From the NCBI GenBank assembly GCA_029226935.1, contig JAQXYZ010000115.1:1-46637 (forward strand): a DNA stretch of 46,637 nt, in the 5' to 3' direction. The stretch is from Bacillota bacterium (GTDB taxonomy: Bacteria > Bacillota > Clostridia > Lachnospirales > Lachnospiraceae). The notes beneath the pieces were generated by a model. That model was not told the origin of the DNA. It ran no database searches and worked only from the letters and a program-made list of their open reading frames with translations. A program made the position numbers and the translations under genes. Shown here in pieces: positions 33,264-43,221 of this stretch. How positions within the stretch are numbered: position 1 is the stretch's first letter; the number at the start of each line of letters is the position of its first letter.

Positions 33264-35354
33264 TTATACCTGTGCAACATCCTTCATTGAAAAACTCATT
33301 CTACCCATCTTGTCCTTACCAAGACATACAACAGTGACCTTGTCACCAAGTGTAAGCACATCCTCTACGCGGTTAATTCTTTCCCTTGCAATTTTAGAAA
33401 TGTGAACCATTCCTTCCTTGCCGGGTGCAAATTCCACAAACGCGCCAAATTCCTTAATGCTGACAACAACCCCCTGGAAAATCTGTCCCTCCTGATAATC
33501 GGTCACGATAGTCTTAATATATTCTACGGCCTTTTCCATCATAGCTGCATCAGTACCGCATACAGATACATTACCATCATCGGTAATATCAATCTTAACA
33601 CCGGTACGTGCAATAATTTCATTAATGGTCTTGCCACGCTGTCCAACTACATCGCCAATCTTTTCAGGATCAATCTGAATAGAGATAATCTTAGGTGCGT
33701 AAGGTCCAACTTCAGGTCTGGGTTCAGAAATTGCTTTCTTCATGCAATTGTCCATGATGAAAAGTCTTGCTTCACGGCATCTTGCAATAGCACCTTCTAC
33801 AATAGGTCTTGTAAGTCCATGAATCTTAATATCCATCTGGATTGCTGTAATACCTTCTGTTGTACCGGTTACCTTAAAGTCCATATCACCGAAGAAATCC
33901 TCCAACCCCTGAATATCGGTAAGGAGCACAAAATCATCATCGGTTTCTCCTGTAACAAGACCACAGGATATACCTGCAACCATCTTCTTAATCGGAACGC
34001 CGGCTGCCATCAGTGACATACAGGATGCACAGGTGGATGCCATGGAAGTGGAACCATTAGACTCAAAGGTCTCAGAAACAGTACGGATTGCATAGGGGAA
34101 CTCCTCCTCAGAGGGCAGTACAGGAAGCAATGCTCTCTCTGCCAGTGCACCGTGACCGATTTCTCTTCTTCCGGGACCTCTGGAAGGCTTGGTCTCACCT
34201 ACTGAGTAGGAAGGGAAATTATAATGATGCATATAACGCTTACTTACTTCATTCTCATCAAGACCATCTATCTTCTGCTGTTCAGATAAAGGAGCCAGCG
34301 TACACACGTTGCAGATCTGAGTCTGACCACGTGTAAACATTGCGGACCCGTGTACTCTGGGGATAATATCAACCTCTGCTGCAAGCGGACGAATCTGAGT
34401 AATCTCACGTCCATCAGGACGCTTATGATCTTTTAAAATCATCTTGCGGACTGTCTTCTTTTCATACTGATAAATTGCTTCGTCCAATACTGCAAGCCAT
34501 TCCTCATTTTCGGCAAAAGCTTCCTCTAATTTTTCAGTGATATTCTTGATATTTTCTTCACGAACCTGCTTTTCATCTGTAAATACAGCTTCCTCCATCT
34601 CTGCAGGAGGTACAATTTCTTTTATTGCTGCAAACAGTTCCTCAGGAACCGCACAACTGGTATATTCATGTTTCTGCTTGCCAACCTCTGCCACGATCTG
34701 ATCTATGAAAGCAATAATCGTCTGATTAACCTCATGTGCCTTGTAAATTGCCTCAATCATCTTCTCTTCCGGGATTTCATTGGCACCAGCCTCAATCATA
34801 ATAACCTTTTCTCTGGTAGACGCTACTGTCAGATTAAGATCGCCGTTCTTCCACTGTTCCTGTGAAGGATTAACGATAAATTCTCCGTCAACCATTCCCA
34901 TTTGCGTCATTGCACATGGACCATCAAAGGGAATGTCTGAAATACAGGTTGCAATAGCTGCCCCCAGCATAGCCACCAGCTCAGGACGGCACTCAGGGTC
35001 AACGCTCATAACCATATTGTTTAATGTCACATCATTCCTATAGTCCTTAGGGAACAAAGGACGCATAGGTCTGTCAATTACACGGCTTGTCAGAATTGCA
35101 TTCTCAGAAGCCTTTCCCTCTCTCTTATTAAATCCTCCGGGAATTTTTCCTACTGCATAGAGCTTTTCTTCATATTCTACGCTTAAAGGGAAAAAATCAA
35201 TTCCCTCTCTGGGCTTGTCTGATGCGGTTGCAGTAGATAATACAGTAGTATCACCATAATGCATGAATGCGCATCCGTTTGCCTGCTTGCCCACTCTGCC
35301 TATATCAACGCTGAGTGTATGACCTGCAAGTTCCATTGAAAACGTCTTGTACAT
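33264..35354 (-). CDS. pnp: Polyribonucleotide nucleotidyltransferase (PNPase)
   Basis: Phosphorolytic 3'-5' exoribonuclease, RNA decay. Two RNase PH cores (about 1-230 and 300-540), with the active-site loop SVGETKPSRGPGRREIGHGALAERAL-type region and the catalytic DIQGLEDFFGDMDFKVTGT segment. A KH domain (about 550-610; IGDVVGQRGKTINEI) and an S1 domain (about 620-692; GAFVEFAPGKEGMVHISKI) complete it. 696 aa. AAAGGAGAG precedes the ATG. It lies downstream of rpsO with a compound hairpin between. Confidence 0.98.
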   Translation of the reverse strand: MYKTFSMELAGHTLSVDIGRVGKQANGCAFMHYGDTTVLSTATASDKPREGIDFFPLSVEYEEKLYAVGKIPGGFNKREGKASENAILTSRVIDRPMRPLFPKDYRNDVTLNNMVMSVDPECRPELVAMLGAAIATCISDIPFDGPCAMTQMGMVDGEFIVNPSQEQWKNGDLNLTVASTREKVIMIEAGANEIPEEKMIEAIYKAHEVNQTIIAFIDQIVAEVGKQKHEYTSCAVPEELFAAIKEIVPPAEMEEAVFTDEKQVREENIKNITEKLEEAFAENEEWLAVLDEAIYQYEKKTVRKMILKDHKRPDGREITQIRPLAAEVDIIPRVHGSAMFTRGQTQICNVCTLAPLSEQQKIDGLDENEVSKRYMHHYNFPSYSVGETKPSRGPGRREIGHGALAERALLPVLPSEEEFPYAIRTVSETFESNGSTSMASTCASCMSLMAAGVPIKKMVAGISCGLVTGETDDDFVLLTDIQGLEDFFGDMDFKVTGTTEGITAIQMDIKIHGLTRPIVEGAIARCREARLFIMDNCMKKAISEPRPEVGPYAPKIISIQIDPEKIGDVVGQRGKTINEIIARTGVKIDITDDGNVSVCGTDAAMMEKAVEYIKTIVTDYQEGQIFQGVVVSIKEFGAFVEFAPGKEGMVHISKIARERINRVEDVLTLGDKVTVVCLGKDKMGRMSFSMKDVAQV

Positions 35355-35406
35355 ATTCTCTCTCCTTTTCTTATCTTACCGGCCGCCCTGCAAGTGCAAA
35401 GCAGCT

Positions 35407-35451
35407 AAAATAGAAAGGCGGAGGTCCGAATACTTCGGTATGCTCCGCCTT
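35407..35451 (-). terminator. Compound hairpin between rpsO and pnp
   Basis: Minus strand: outer perfect stem AAGGCGGAG / CTCCGCCTT (35443-35451 with 35415-35423) enclosing an inner stem CCGAA / TTCGG. A T-rich tract (CTATTTT) follows. It begins soon after the rpsO stop. It is likely a partial terminator or RNase III-type processing signal, as found between rpsO and pnp elsewhere. Confidence 0.75.
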
Positions 35452-35464
35452 AAAACTGCCGTTT

Positions 35465-35731
35465 TTACTTTCTAAGTCCCAGTTTTTCAATCAAAGCACG
35501 ATATCTTTCAATATCTTTTCCCTTAAGATAATTAAGAAGACCACGTCTCTGACCAACCATCTTGAACATACCTCTTCTGGAATGATTATCCTTGGGATGC
35601 TCTTTCAAGTGCTCTGTAAGCTCCTGAATTCTTGCTGATAACACTGCAATCTGTACCTCAGGTGAACCTGTGTCGCCTTCACATCTTGCATACTCTTTCA
35701 TGATTGCTGCTTTCTTTTCCTTAGAAATCAT
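35465..35731 (-). CDS. rpsO: 30S ribosomal protein S15
   Basis: Primary 16S rRNA-binding protein of the small subunit platform. [20 protein letters not shown] and [17 protein letters not shown] then [15 protein letters not shown] are diagnostic; 88 aa, exactly normal. The start at 35731 has AAGGAGG upstream. A longer frame reaches 35833 but runs through the leader RNA. Confidence 0.98.
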   Translation of the reverse strand: MISKEKKAAIMKEYARCEGDTGSPEVQIAVLSARIQELTEHLKEHPKDNHSRRGMFKMVGQRRGLLNYLKGKDIERYRALIEKLGLRK

Positions 35732-35817
35732 TATTATTTCCTCCTTGTTTTTCAATCGCCTGATGCTAAGAACCGGTCGGAGTGTCCAAAGTTCTGAGCA
35801 ACGGCTAAATCTCATAC
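35732..35817 (-). promoter_or_regulatory. Leader RNA of rpsO, probable S15 autoregulatory site
   Basis: About 85 bases of untranslated leader between the promoter and the rpsO start. It can form a short hairpin around the ribosome-binding region: GAACTTTGGACAC through GACCGGTTCTTAG carries complementary GAAC/GTTC halves. S15 represses its own mRNA in many bacteria. I cannot run a covariance model, so the identity is tentative. Confidence 0.45.
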
Positions 35818-35823
35818 TGCATA

Positions 35824-35852
35824 AGAATACCACAAATTTTCCGGCATGTAAA
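35824..35852 (-). promoter_or_regulatory. Sigma-A promoter of rpsO
   Basis: Minus strand: -35 TTTACA (35847-35852), 17-base spacer, -10 TATTCT (35824-35829). The -10 is 92 bases before the rpsO start. Confidence 0.75.
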
Positions 35853-35864
35853 GATTTTTTTCGA

Positions 35865-36926
35865 TTAGTCCTGCAGAATTCTTACCATTTTGTAAGGTGT
35901 TCTGTAATTATAGTTAGAAATCTTGATACCTGTTTTAGGGCTGCTGGCATGAATAACCTGTCCATTGCCGATATAAATAGCAACATGATTGATCCTTCCA
36001 CCCTTGGCATAGAACACCAAGTCTCCCGGTTTTAACTCTGACGCACTGATCTTTGTCCCATAATTTGCCTGTGAAACAGAGGAATGCGGCAGAGAAACTC
36101 CATACTTTGCAAACACACTGAGCACGAAACCGGAGCAGTCTGCCCCTTTCGTTAAACTTGTACCACCCCACACATAGGGATTTCCAAGAAACTGCTTGGC
36201 ATACTGACACAAATCTACACGGACATCAGAAACACCCTGTCCATAGAGAAGCTCTGTCATGGTAATCGCTGTTTCCAGATCCGATTTGATTTCTATATAG
36301 TCGGCAGAAACATACACTTCCTCATCGTCCAGAAATACCTTAACCCAGCCATCTTCCTGTATTTCCACTATTTCCAGACTTTCTCCCTCAGCCACCTGCG
36401 TAACCACCTCAGCATCCGTATTGGGAAGCTCTCTGATATTCAGGCCATCCGTTGTTGCAACAGCCATGGCAGTTGCAAGTTCTTCCCCCTTTTTCTTAGC
36501 TTCGAAGCCGGTAAGAAGATATTCTTCTTTCACATATCCTTCCACTTTCCCTGATTGAATATATGCCCATCCGTTTTCGCTCTTTACAATTTCACATGCC
36601 GCATGTTTGGGAAGCTTTCCAACCAGCTTTCCCGACTCATTCGGCTCCTGTCTGATGTTCAGGTTATTCTCCTCCACATTGCAGATGCCAAGATGGGTGT
36701 ATCCCCAAAGTGATCCTTTTGCCTTTTCGGCAATCTCCATATAATCAGTCGCAGTCAGCTCGGAATAAAATAAATCCCCAACTCCTGCCGTCAGAATCGG
36801 TGTAGTTTCTTTATCATTGCCAAATTTCTCTGTATCCTTCGGCGCAGCTGCATTTCCCTCTATGGGACTGCCTAATGTCAAAATAGCTGTGAGCAGATAC
36901 GCTGCGCAAATCATTTGTCTCTTCAA
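35865..36926 (-). CDS. Secreted SH3-NlpC/P60 cell-wall endopeptidase
   Basis: Predicted gamma-D-glutamyl-diamino acid endopeptidase that cuts peptidoglycan stem peptides. From the TTG start at 36926 (GGAGG six bases before it) the 353-residue product has a signal peptide ([18 protein letters not shown]). Two bacterial SH3 domains follow ([19 protein letters not shown] and [19 protein letters not shown]), then a C-terminal NlpC/P60 domain. That domain has Cys in GADCSGF and His in INHVAIY and VIHASS. A longer frame to 37040 overlaps ribF. It is inserted between ribF and rpsO, which are adjacent in B. subtilis. Confidence 0.94.
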   Translation of the reverse strand: MKRQMICAAYLLTAILTLGSPIEGNAAAPKDTEKFGNDKETTPILTAGVGDLFYSELTATDYMEIAEKAKGSLWGYTHLGICNVEENNLNIRQEPNESGKLVGKLPKHAACEIVKSENGWAYIQSGKVEGYVKEEYLLTGFEAKKKGEELATAMAVATTDGLNIRELPNTDAEVVTQVAEGESLEIVEIQEDGWVKVFLDDEEVYVSADYIEIKSDLETAITMTELLYGQGVSDVRVDLCQYAKQFLGNPYVWGGTSLTKGADCSGFVLSVFAKYGVSLPHSSVSQANYGTKISASELKPGDLVFYAKGGRINHVAIYIGNGQVIHASSPKTGIKISNYNYRTPYKMVRILQD

Positions 36927-36941
36927 GCGGAACCTCCAAAA

Positions 36942-36958
36942 TGTTACAAATTTGTTAC
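36942..36958. promoter_or_regulatory. WalR-like direct-repeat box in the NlpC/P60 leader
   Basis: TGTTAC-N5-TGTTAC on the plus strand, which also reads as TGTAAC-N5-TGTAAC on the minus strand (36943-36959). This fits the WalR (YycF) consensus TGTWAH-N5-TGTWAH on both strands. It lies between the -10 and the ribosome binding site, so binding would more likely repress. Whether this organism has WalRK is not visible here. Confidence 0.5.
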
Positions 36959-36974
36959 AATAAATAACGAAGTT

Positions 36975-37003
36975 ATTATAACAAGCATTTTGTTTACTGT
37001 CAA
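36975..37003 (-). promoter_or_regulatory. Consensus sigma-A promoter of the NlpC/P60 gene
   Basis: Minus strand: -35 TTGACA (36998-37003), 17 bases, -10 TATAAT (36975-36980). Both hexamers match the full consensus. The -35 begins just after the ribF stop. Confidence 0.92.
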
Positions 37004-37006
37004 ACT

Positions 37007-37987
37007 TCAGTCTGCCTTTTTGCCTGGAAAGTTCTCCCAATGCATTTCTCTCATTTCATTCTTCCTATTTTTATGAAATTGTCTGCCTTCCGAAATATCC
37101 TTTTCCATCTGTTTTTTCAATTCAGACACATTCTCAAACTTTTGTTCCGGTCGTTTAAATTGCAACAATTCTGTCACAATTTCCTTCCCATACATATCTC
37201 TGTCAAAATCATAAAGATAAGTTTCCACACTGACCACATCCGATTCATTTACTGTCGGCTTCCTGCCAATATTAGTAATTCCCGGATAAGTGCCTCCTTC
37301 AAAACGCACATTTGAGTAATATACACCCCATGGTGGCAAAAGCTTTTCAGAATCAGGATAAAGGTTCAGTGTTGGCATCCCCATCCTTCTGCCAAGACGA
37401 TTACCTTCCTCCACTTTTCCCTCAAAACTGTAGTATCTTCCCAAAAGACGCGCAGTAATTTCCATATTTCCTTTTTCCACTTCTTCTCTCACATATGTGG
37501 AACTGATTTCCCGATTCTCCAAATAAATCTTATCTATAATCTGCACCTGATAATCATACTCCTGCGCCAACTGCATCAGAAGCTCTTTATCTCCCAGACC
37601 TTTATATCCGAAGGACAAATCCACACCGGCTGCAATATATCCTGCCCGCATCTGCCGCACAAGAATTTCCCGCACGAAGGTTTCTGCTGACATGGCTGCC
37701 GTCTCTCTATTTAAAGGGAATTCTACTAACACATCTATTCCCATCTCCTGAAACAGTTTCCTCTTTTCATATCGGGTTGTAAGCTCTGCTCCTGTGCTCT
37801 GTCCGAAAAAGACGGATGCCGACGGATGAAAGGTAAAAACCACAGCCTGCATTCCCTTTTTTTTCTGTTCCAAAATATGCGAAAGCAGTTCTTCATGCCC
37901 CCTGTGAATCCCATCAAATTTTCCGATTGCAATGGCAGATTTCTGTTCCAGCAAAAAATCTGTTGTATCATGAATAATCTTCATCAT
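37007..37987 (-). CDS. ribF: Bifunctional riboflavin kinase / FAD synthetase
   Basis: Makes FMN and FAD from riboflavin. The N-terminal nucleotidyltransferase domain has GKFDGIHRGHEELL and later ISSTYVREEVEKGN. The C-terminal kinase domain has GNRLGRRMGMPTLNLYP and the flavin-site GITNIGRKPTV, plus ETYLYDFDRDMYG. 326 aa. It follows truB by 10 bases; upstream sequence GCAGAG gives a modest ribosome binding site, consistent with coupling. Confidence 0.97.
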   Translation of the reverse strand: MMKIIHDTTDFLLEQKSAIAIGKFDGIHRGHEELLSHILEQKKKGMQAVVFTFHPSASVFFGQSTGAELTTRYEKRKLFQEMGIDVLVEFPLNRETAAMSAETFVREILVRQMRAGYIAAGVDLSFGYKGLGDKELLMQLAQEYDYQVQIIDKIYLENREISSTYVREEVEKGNMEITARLLGRYYSFEGKVEEGNRLGRRMGMPTLNLYPDSEKLLPPWGVYYSNVRFEGGTYPGITNIGRKPTVNESDVVSVETYLYDFDRDMYGKEIVTELLQFKRPEQKFENVSELKKQMEKDISEGRQFHKNRKNEMREMHWENFPGKKAD

Positions 37988-37997
37988 CTCTGCTTTT

Positions 37998-38933
37998 TCA
38001 ATCCTTACTCTCCTGCTGTGGCAGGAACATTTTTACCGGACAGAACATCCTTCGCTCCTTCCGATATTCATATACCCCATAAAAAATATGCTGGCTTCCA
38101 TAAACACGGTACTGACTTCCATCTGCTATTTTTTCAGGCAGGCTTCTGCCTTCACACGGCTCGAGTTCTGTCCACGCCAGCTGATTACCATTTTTCAGAG
38201 CTTTCATGGCATGTTCCTTTACCGTCAAAGCCGGAAGTTTCTCAAACATCTGATCTACCGGAACAACAGCCTCAAAAAGCCGTCCCTGATCAGCGTACTG
38301 TTGCAGCTGTTCCAAGGTATATGCCTGTTCAACTCTAAATTCACCCACTCTGGTTCTTTCCAGATGTGCCATCACGCCGCCACATCCCAGCTTCTGCCCG
38401 ATATCATGACATAGAGTGCGGATATAAGTCCCTTTAGAACATTCTACCCTGATTGTATATTCAGGATGCGCTTCCTCTAAAATCTCCAAGGCATAAATGG
38501 TAATGGGTCGGGCTTCCCTCTCCACTTCCCTGCCCTGTCTTGCAAGCTCATAGAGTTTTTGTCCATTGACCTTAAGTGCGGAATACATCGGAGGAATCTG
38601 CATAGAATTCCCCACAAAAGCAGAAATGACCTTCCTTACTTCTTCCGGGGATACCTCCACCTTGTTTTCCTGAAGCACTGTTCCCGAAATATCCTGCGTA
38701 TCTGTCACTATCCCAAGCCTGAGTCTTGCTACATATTCCTTGGTTCTGTCAGTCAGCATGTCACAAAGTTTTGTGCCATTTCCAAGGCATACAGGAAGAA
38801 CCCCCACCGCATCCGGGTCAAGGGTTCCTGTGTGTCCGATTTTTTTCTGTTTACAAATACCTCTCAGCTTTGCCACCACATCGTGGGAGGTAAAGCCCGC
38901 TTCTTTATATACATTGATAATTCCGTGGTACAT
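37998..38933 (-). CDS. truB: tRNA pseudouridine-55 synthase
   Basis: Modifies U55 in the tRNA T-loop. The catalytic-Asp motif GHTGTLDPDAVGVLPVCLG, the substrate loop TKEYVARLRLG and ALKVNGQKLYELAR identify it. The C-terminus ends in a short PUA-like domain. 311 aa. It lies between nrnA and ribF. Confidence 0.97.
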   Translation of the reverse strand: MYHGIINVYKEAGFTSHDVVAKLRGICKQKKIGHTGTLDPDAVGVLPVCLGNGTKLCDMLTDRTKEYVARLRLGIVTDTQDISGTVLQENKVEVSPEEVRKVISAFVGNSMQIPPMYSALKVNGQKLYELARQGREVEREARPITIYALEILEEAHPEYTIRVECSKGTYIRTLCHDIGQKLGCGGVMAHLERTRVGEFRVEQAYTLEQLQQYADQGRLFEAVVPVDQMFEKLPALTVKEHAMKALKNGNQLAWTELEPCEGRSLPEKIADGSQYRVYGSQHIFYGVYEYRKERRMFCPVKMFLPQQESKD

Positions 38934-38975
38934 TATTTTTCCTTCAACTGTTTATCACTATTTATGTCCCATTTA

Positions 38976-39926
38976 TCATGACAACTGCTTTACGATCTGA
39001 TCTGATAAATTATTGACTATATCATGAAATGTTCCCTGCATCGTAACACCTGCCGCTCTCATATGACCGCCGCCGCCGAAAAAGGCTGCCACCTTCGCCA
39101 CATCCACCTTCCCATTGGAGCGAAGACTTACCTTATAGGTAAGCGTATCCGTCTGATACATGAAAATGGCACATTCGACGCCTTTCGTGTTTCTCAGCTG
39201 GCTGACAATTCCTTCAAGGTCATGCGGCTCAACCTGATAAAAGTTCATGGTCTTTTTGTCAACCATGCTGACAATGCACTTACCGTCCATAAATACAATA
39301 CTTTCCAGAAGCGCTCTCCCTAAAATCTGATTTTGAACATAAGTTTTTTCATAAAATGTCTCGTCAATCAGCTTTGGAAAATCAAATCCATAAGAAATCA
39401 GTTCAGCAGCCACATTTAATGTAGACGGTGCGGTATTGGAATACTGAAATACGCCGGTATCATGAATGATTCCTATGTAAAGAGCTTTCGCAATTTCTTC
39501 ATCTATCTGCGTTTTATCTTCCATAACCTGATATACCAGTTCACTGGCAGAACTTGCACCCGAGACAATGTAGTTCACATCCCCACAGCCGCTGTTACTG
39601 ACATGATGATCAATGTTGATGGTCTTCTTGGCTCCATCAAAATATTTCTCCGCTTCTCCTGTCCTGTCCTTGGCTGAATCCACAACAATAAACACATCAA
39701 AAGCAGTAATCTCTGATGTAAAATCCGTATTTATTTCATCTACACCCTTAATACAGTTAAATATCTCTGCCGGTTTTTCCAGCATAATCTGTACCTTCGC
39801 CGTTGGACATGCCTTTTTCAGATACAGGTAAAGCCCCATGGCAGACCCGATGCAGTCTCCATCGGGTCTGATATGACCACTAATGCCGATAGTTCCGGCA
39901 CCTTTTACTTCCTCTAAAATATTCAT
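38976..39926 (-). CDS. nrnA: NrnA-type DHH phosphoesterase (nanoRNase / pAp phosphatase)
   Basis: Degrades RNA 2-5-mers and, in related enzymes, dephosphorylates pAp or c-di-NMP breakdown products. The DHH domain shows GHIRPDGDCIGSAMGL, VVDSAKDRTG and NIDHHVSNSGCGD metal-site motifs. The DHHA1 domain ends with AFFGGGGHMRAAG. 316 aa. It is inserted between rbfA and truB, a frequent arrangement in Clostridia. Substrate preference cannot be told from sequence. Confidence 0.94.
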   Translation of the reverse strand: MNILEEVKGAGTIGISGHIRPDGDCIGSAMGLYLYLKKACPTAKVQIMLEKPAEIFNCIKGVDEINTDFTSEITAFDVFIVVDSAKDRTGEAEKYFDGAKKTINIDHHVSNSGCGDVNYIVSGASSASELVYQVMEDKTQIDEEIAKALYIGIIHDTGVFQYSNTAPSTLNVAAELISYGFDFPKLIDETFYEKTYVQNQILGRALLESIVFMDGKCIVSMVDKKTMNFYQVEPHDLEGIVSQLRNTKGVECAIFMYQTDTLTYKVSLRSNGKVDVAKVAAFFGGGGHMRAAGVTMQGTFHDIVNNLSDQIVKQLS

Positions 39927-39945
39927 AACCCTTACACTTCACTTT

Positions 39946-40308
39946 CTACTGTTCCTGACCGTGATTTACCTCATCAATCAACTTAGACATCTTTACCCCA
40001 TAGGCAATGGACTGATCCACAATAAACCGAATTTCCGGTGTATTGCGTAAGTTGACACTTCGCGCCAGTTCCTTGCGGATATACCCTTCTGCACTTTTTA
40101 ATCCTTCAATGGTATCCTTTTGAACTGTCTCATCTCCATATACGCTGATCCATGCCTTGCAGGTCTTTAAGTCCGGAGCAACCTCTACAGAAACCACTGA
40201 GGTCAGGGGGCTGATTCTGGGATCCTTCAAATCCCCTCTTATAATTTCAGCCAATGCACGCTGCACTTCCCCGTTAATCCGGGTATTTTTCATACTGTTC
40301 TTTCTCAC
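39946..40308 (-). CDS. rbfA: Ribosome-binding factor A
   Basis: KH-like 30S maturation factor for 16S 5' end processing. [28 protein letters not shown] and [22 protein letters not shown] are diagnostic. 120 aa. GTG at 40308 overlaps the infB stop by four bases (GTGA), which suits coupling. An ATG at 40293 is an alternative and would remove five residues. Confidence 0.95.
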   Translation of the reverse strand: MRKNSMKNTRINGEVQRALAEIIRGDLKDPRISPLTSVVSVEVAPDLKTCKAWISVYGDETVQKDTIEGLKSAEGYIRKELARSVNLRNTPEIRFIVDQSIAYGVKMSKLIDEVNHGQEQ

Positions 40309-43199
40309 CTGGGAACCTCCACCATAATATAAGCCTCTACAATATCAAGCTCCTGCATCTGGTCGAAGCCATCAAATACAAGACCACACTCAAAGCCAGC
40401 CTTAACCTCTTTCACATCATCCTTGAAACGCTTCAGGGAAGCAAGCACTCCCTCGTAAATCTGCTCTCCCTCTCTGGTAATGCGAACCTTGCAGTCTCTC
40501 TGGAATACACCATCAAGCACATAGGAACCTGCGATATTACCAACTGCGGAAGCCTTGAAGATCTGGCGCACTTCGGCATGACCAATTACTTTTTCTTCAA
40601 ATACAGGATCCAGCATACCCTTCATGGCTGCTTCAATATCCTCGATTGCCTGATAAATAACTCTGTAAAGTCTGATGTCAACCCCTTCCCTTTCGGCAAT
40701 GGTCTTTGCCATCGCATCAGGGCGGACATTAAATCCTATAATAATTGCTGCTGAAGCAGAGGCAAGAGATACATCTGACTCGTTGATTGCTCCTACGCCG
40801 CCATGAATACACTTAACAACTACTTCCTCGTTGGAAAGCTTCATAAGACTCTGCTTAACAGCTTCAACACTTCCCTGCACATCCGCTTTTACAATGATGT
40901 TCAATTCTTTCAAATTACCTGCCTGAATCTTGGTAAAGAGATCATCCAGCGACATCTTTGCCTTGGTCTCCTCCAGCATCTTCTCCTTGTTCTGTGCCAG
41001 ATAGGTTTCTGCGTAAGACTTTGCAGTCTTATCGTTCTCATGTGCAATAAACACTTCACCCGCACTGGGAACATCAGAAAGGCCTAAAATTTCTACCGGT
41101 GTAGAAGGCAGTGCTTCCTTTACTCTTCTGCCCTTATCATCAATCATGGCTCTTACTTTACCGTGACTCGCACCTGCAGAAATAAAGTCTCCTACATGCA
41201 GCGTACCCTTCTGCACCAGAACAGTCGCTACCGGGCCACGTCCTTTATCAAGCTCTGCCTCAATAACAAGACCTCTTGCACGCCTGTTAGGATTTGCCTT
41301 TAATTCAAGAATTTCTGCTGTAAGCAGGATGGTTTCAAGCAGATTTTCAATTCCCTCACCTGATTTGGCAGAAACAGGAACGAATTCTGTGGTTCCGCCC
41401 CAATCTACAGGGATCAGCTCATATTCTGTCATTTCCTGTTTTACTCTGTCAATGTTAGCACCCGGCTTATCAATTTTGTTTACTGCAACAATAATTTCAA
41501 TTCCGGCTGCTTTGGCGTGGTTGATTGCCTCTACCGTCTGGGGCATAACACCGTCATCTGCTGCTACAACAAGAATTGCAATATCCGTGGAATTCGCACC
41601 ACGCATACGCATGGCAGTAAATGCTTCATGTCCCGGTGTATCCAGGAAGGTAATAGACTGACCATTTATATTTACAGTATATGCACCTATATGCTGTGTA
41701 ATACCACCTGCTTCTTTGTCCGTTACATTGGTTTTACGAATCGCATCCAAAAGGGAAGTTTTACCATGATCGACATGCCCCATTACACAGATAACCGGAG
41801 GACGGTTTTCCAGCTTTTCTTCCGCCTCATCCTCTTCCTTCAGGAGTTCCTCGATCACATCCACCTTAACTTCTTTTTCACAGATAATTTCATAATCAAT
41901 CGCAATATTTTCCGCATCTTCAAAAGAAATTTCTGAGTTTACGGTTACAATCTGCCCCTGCATGAACAGCTTCTTAATAATCACGGAAGGCTGCAGTTTC
42001 ATCTTATCCGCCAATTCCTTGATTGTAAGAGAATCCGGAATAGTAATAACCTTAATCTGCTCCTCTACCGTTTCCTCGGCCTTCTTTTCAGGCTTGATGA
42101 ATCTACCTGCTTTATTTTTGTTCTTCAGTACTGCTTCATCATCCTCGTACATAAAGTCTTTCTTAGACTTCTTATCTCTTTCCTGACCCATTCGGCGCTT
42201 TTCTTCATCTCTGCGCTTCTCATCCTTAACCGGGGCATCCGCAACGAAACTCTTACCCGGCTTTTCGGTCCGCTTAAATCGATTATCCTGTCCCTGAGAG
42301 CCTCTCTCAGCGCGGTTATTATTGTTACCAAATCTGTTATTATTCCGATCAGAGCCATTATCCCTGAAATCATTCCTGCCACCCTGATTACCTGAACGAT
42401 TAGCGCCTTCAGGTCTGCGAGCGTCATTTCTCCCATTCCTTTCGCCCTGATTGTTTCCACCATTTCCCTGAGTTCTCTCATTTCTCTGATACCTTTCATC
42501 TCTCGGGTTTGACTTAGGTGCACCGTTTTCCCTTGCAGCCGGAGCGGGTTTTACATTTTCAGCAGTATTTTTCTGTGCTCCCTGTACCGGCTGAGAATTT
42601 TGAGTATTCTGGGCATTTTGTGCCATCTGTGCATTTTTAGCCGCAATGCGCTCATTTTCCATTTTTCTTGCATTCTGCTTAAAATCCACCTGAGTGGTCT
42701 CCGGCATAGAAGGCGCCGTCAACGGACGAATAATCTTGTGAGGTGCCTCCTGCTGGTGTTTGCCCTGATTAGGACGGCTGTTTCCTGCCGGTCTGTTTCC
42801 CTGTGCCGGTCTGCGTTCACCCTGAGGGCGCTGTCCCGGAATGTTGCTGTTATGAGGATTGCTGACAAAAATAATCTTCTTTTTCTTTTTGGGTACATCG
42901 CCTGTATTCTGAGCAGACTTCATCTCTTTTGTTTCTCCACCCTGAACCTCATTTTCTGCTTCCTTTGCAGATTTTTCTTCTGTTTTCGGTTCAGCCTTGG
43001 TGGAAAGCTTTTCCTCCGGTTTTTCTTCTGCCTTTGGCAGCTCCTTACCGAATGCTTTTCTAACCATCTCTGCCGCATCCTCCTCCAGAGAGCTTTGGGC
43101 AGCTTTTACTTCAATTCCTTTATCCTGCAAAAAAGCAATAATTTCTTTGCTTTGCTTTTCTACTTCTTTTGCTATTTCATGCACTTTAATTTTGGCCAT
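40305..43199 (-). CDS. infB: Translation initiation factor IF-2
   Basis: GTPase that delivers initiator fMet-tRNA. An N-terminal IF2N domain (about 1-50) is followed by a basic low-complexity region rich in N, R, Q and G (about 115-320). After it come a second IF2N-like segment (about 388-440), the G domain (P-loop GHVDHGKT 474-481, [16 protein letters not shown]) and C-terminal domains II-IV including the tRNA-binding C2. 964 aa, longer than B. subtilis (716 aa) because of the low-complexity region. It sits between ylxQ and rbfA. Confidence 0.97.
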   Translation of the reverse strand: MAKIKVHEIAKEVEKQSKEIIAFLQDKGIEVKAAQSSLEEDAAEMVRKAFGKELPKAEEKPEEKLSTKAEPKTEEKSAKEAENEVQGGETKEMKSAQNTGDVPKKKKKIIFVSNPHNSNIPGQRPQGERRPAQGNRPAGNSRPNQGKHQQEAPHKIIRPLTAPSMPETTQVDFKQNARKMENERIAAKNAQMAQNAQNTQNSQPVQGAQKNTAENVKPAPAARENGAPKSNPRDERYQRNERTQGNGGNNQGERNGRNDARRPEGANRSGNQGGRNDFRDNGSDRNNNRFGNNNNRAERGSQGQDNRFKRTEKPGKSFVADAPVKDEKRRDEEKRRMGQERDKKSKKDFMYEDDEAVLKNKNKAGRFIKPEKKAEETVEEQIKVITIPDSLTIKELADKMKLQPSVIIKKLFMQGQIVTVNSEISFEDAENIAIDYEIICEKEVKVDVIEELLKEEDEAEEKLENRPPVICVMGHVDHGKTSLLDAIRKTNVTDKEAGGITQHIGAYTVNINGQSITFLDTPGHEAFTAMRMRGANSTDIAILVVAADDGVMPQTVEAINHAKAAGIEIIVAVNKIDKPGANIDRVKQEMTEYELIPVDWGGTTEFVPVSAKSGEGIENLLETILLTAEILELKANPNRRARGLVIEAELDKGRGPVATVLVQKGTLHVGDFISAGASHGKVRAMIDDKGRRVKEALPSTPVEILGLSDVPSAGEVFIAHENDKTAKSYAETYLAQNKEKMLEETKAKMSLDDLFTKIQAGNLKELNIIVKADVQGSVEAVKQSLMKLSNEEVVVKCIHGGVGAINESDVSLASASAAIIIGFNVRPDAMAKTIAEREGVDIRLYRVIYQAIEDIEAAMKGMLDPVFEEKVIGHAEVRQIFKASAVGNIAGSYVLDGVFQRDCKVRITREGEQIYEGVLASLKRFKDDVKEVKAGFECGLVFDGFDQMQELDIVEAYIMVEVPR

Positions 43200-43221
43200 T
43201 CCATTACCTCCGTCTTAATTC

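Noticed and set aside
33402-34016. Plus-strand 204-codon frame
   Set aside because: Antisense to the KH/PH region of pnp; the Asn/Ile/Cys-rich product resembles no protein I know.
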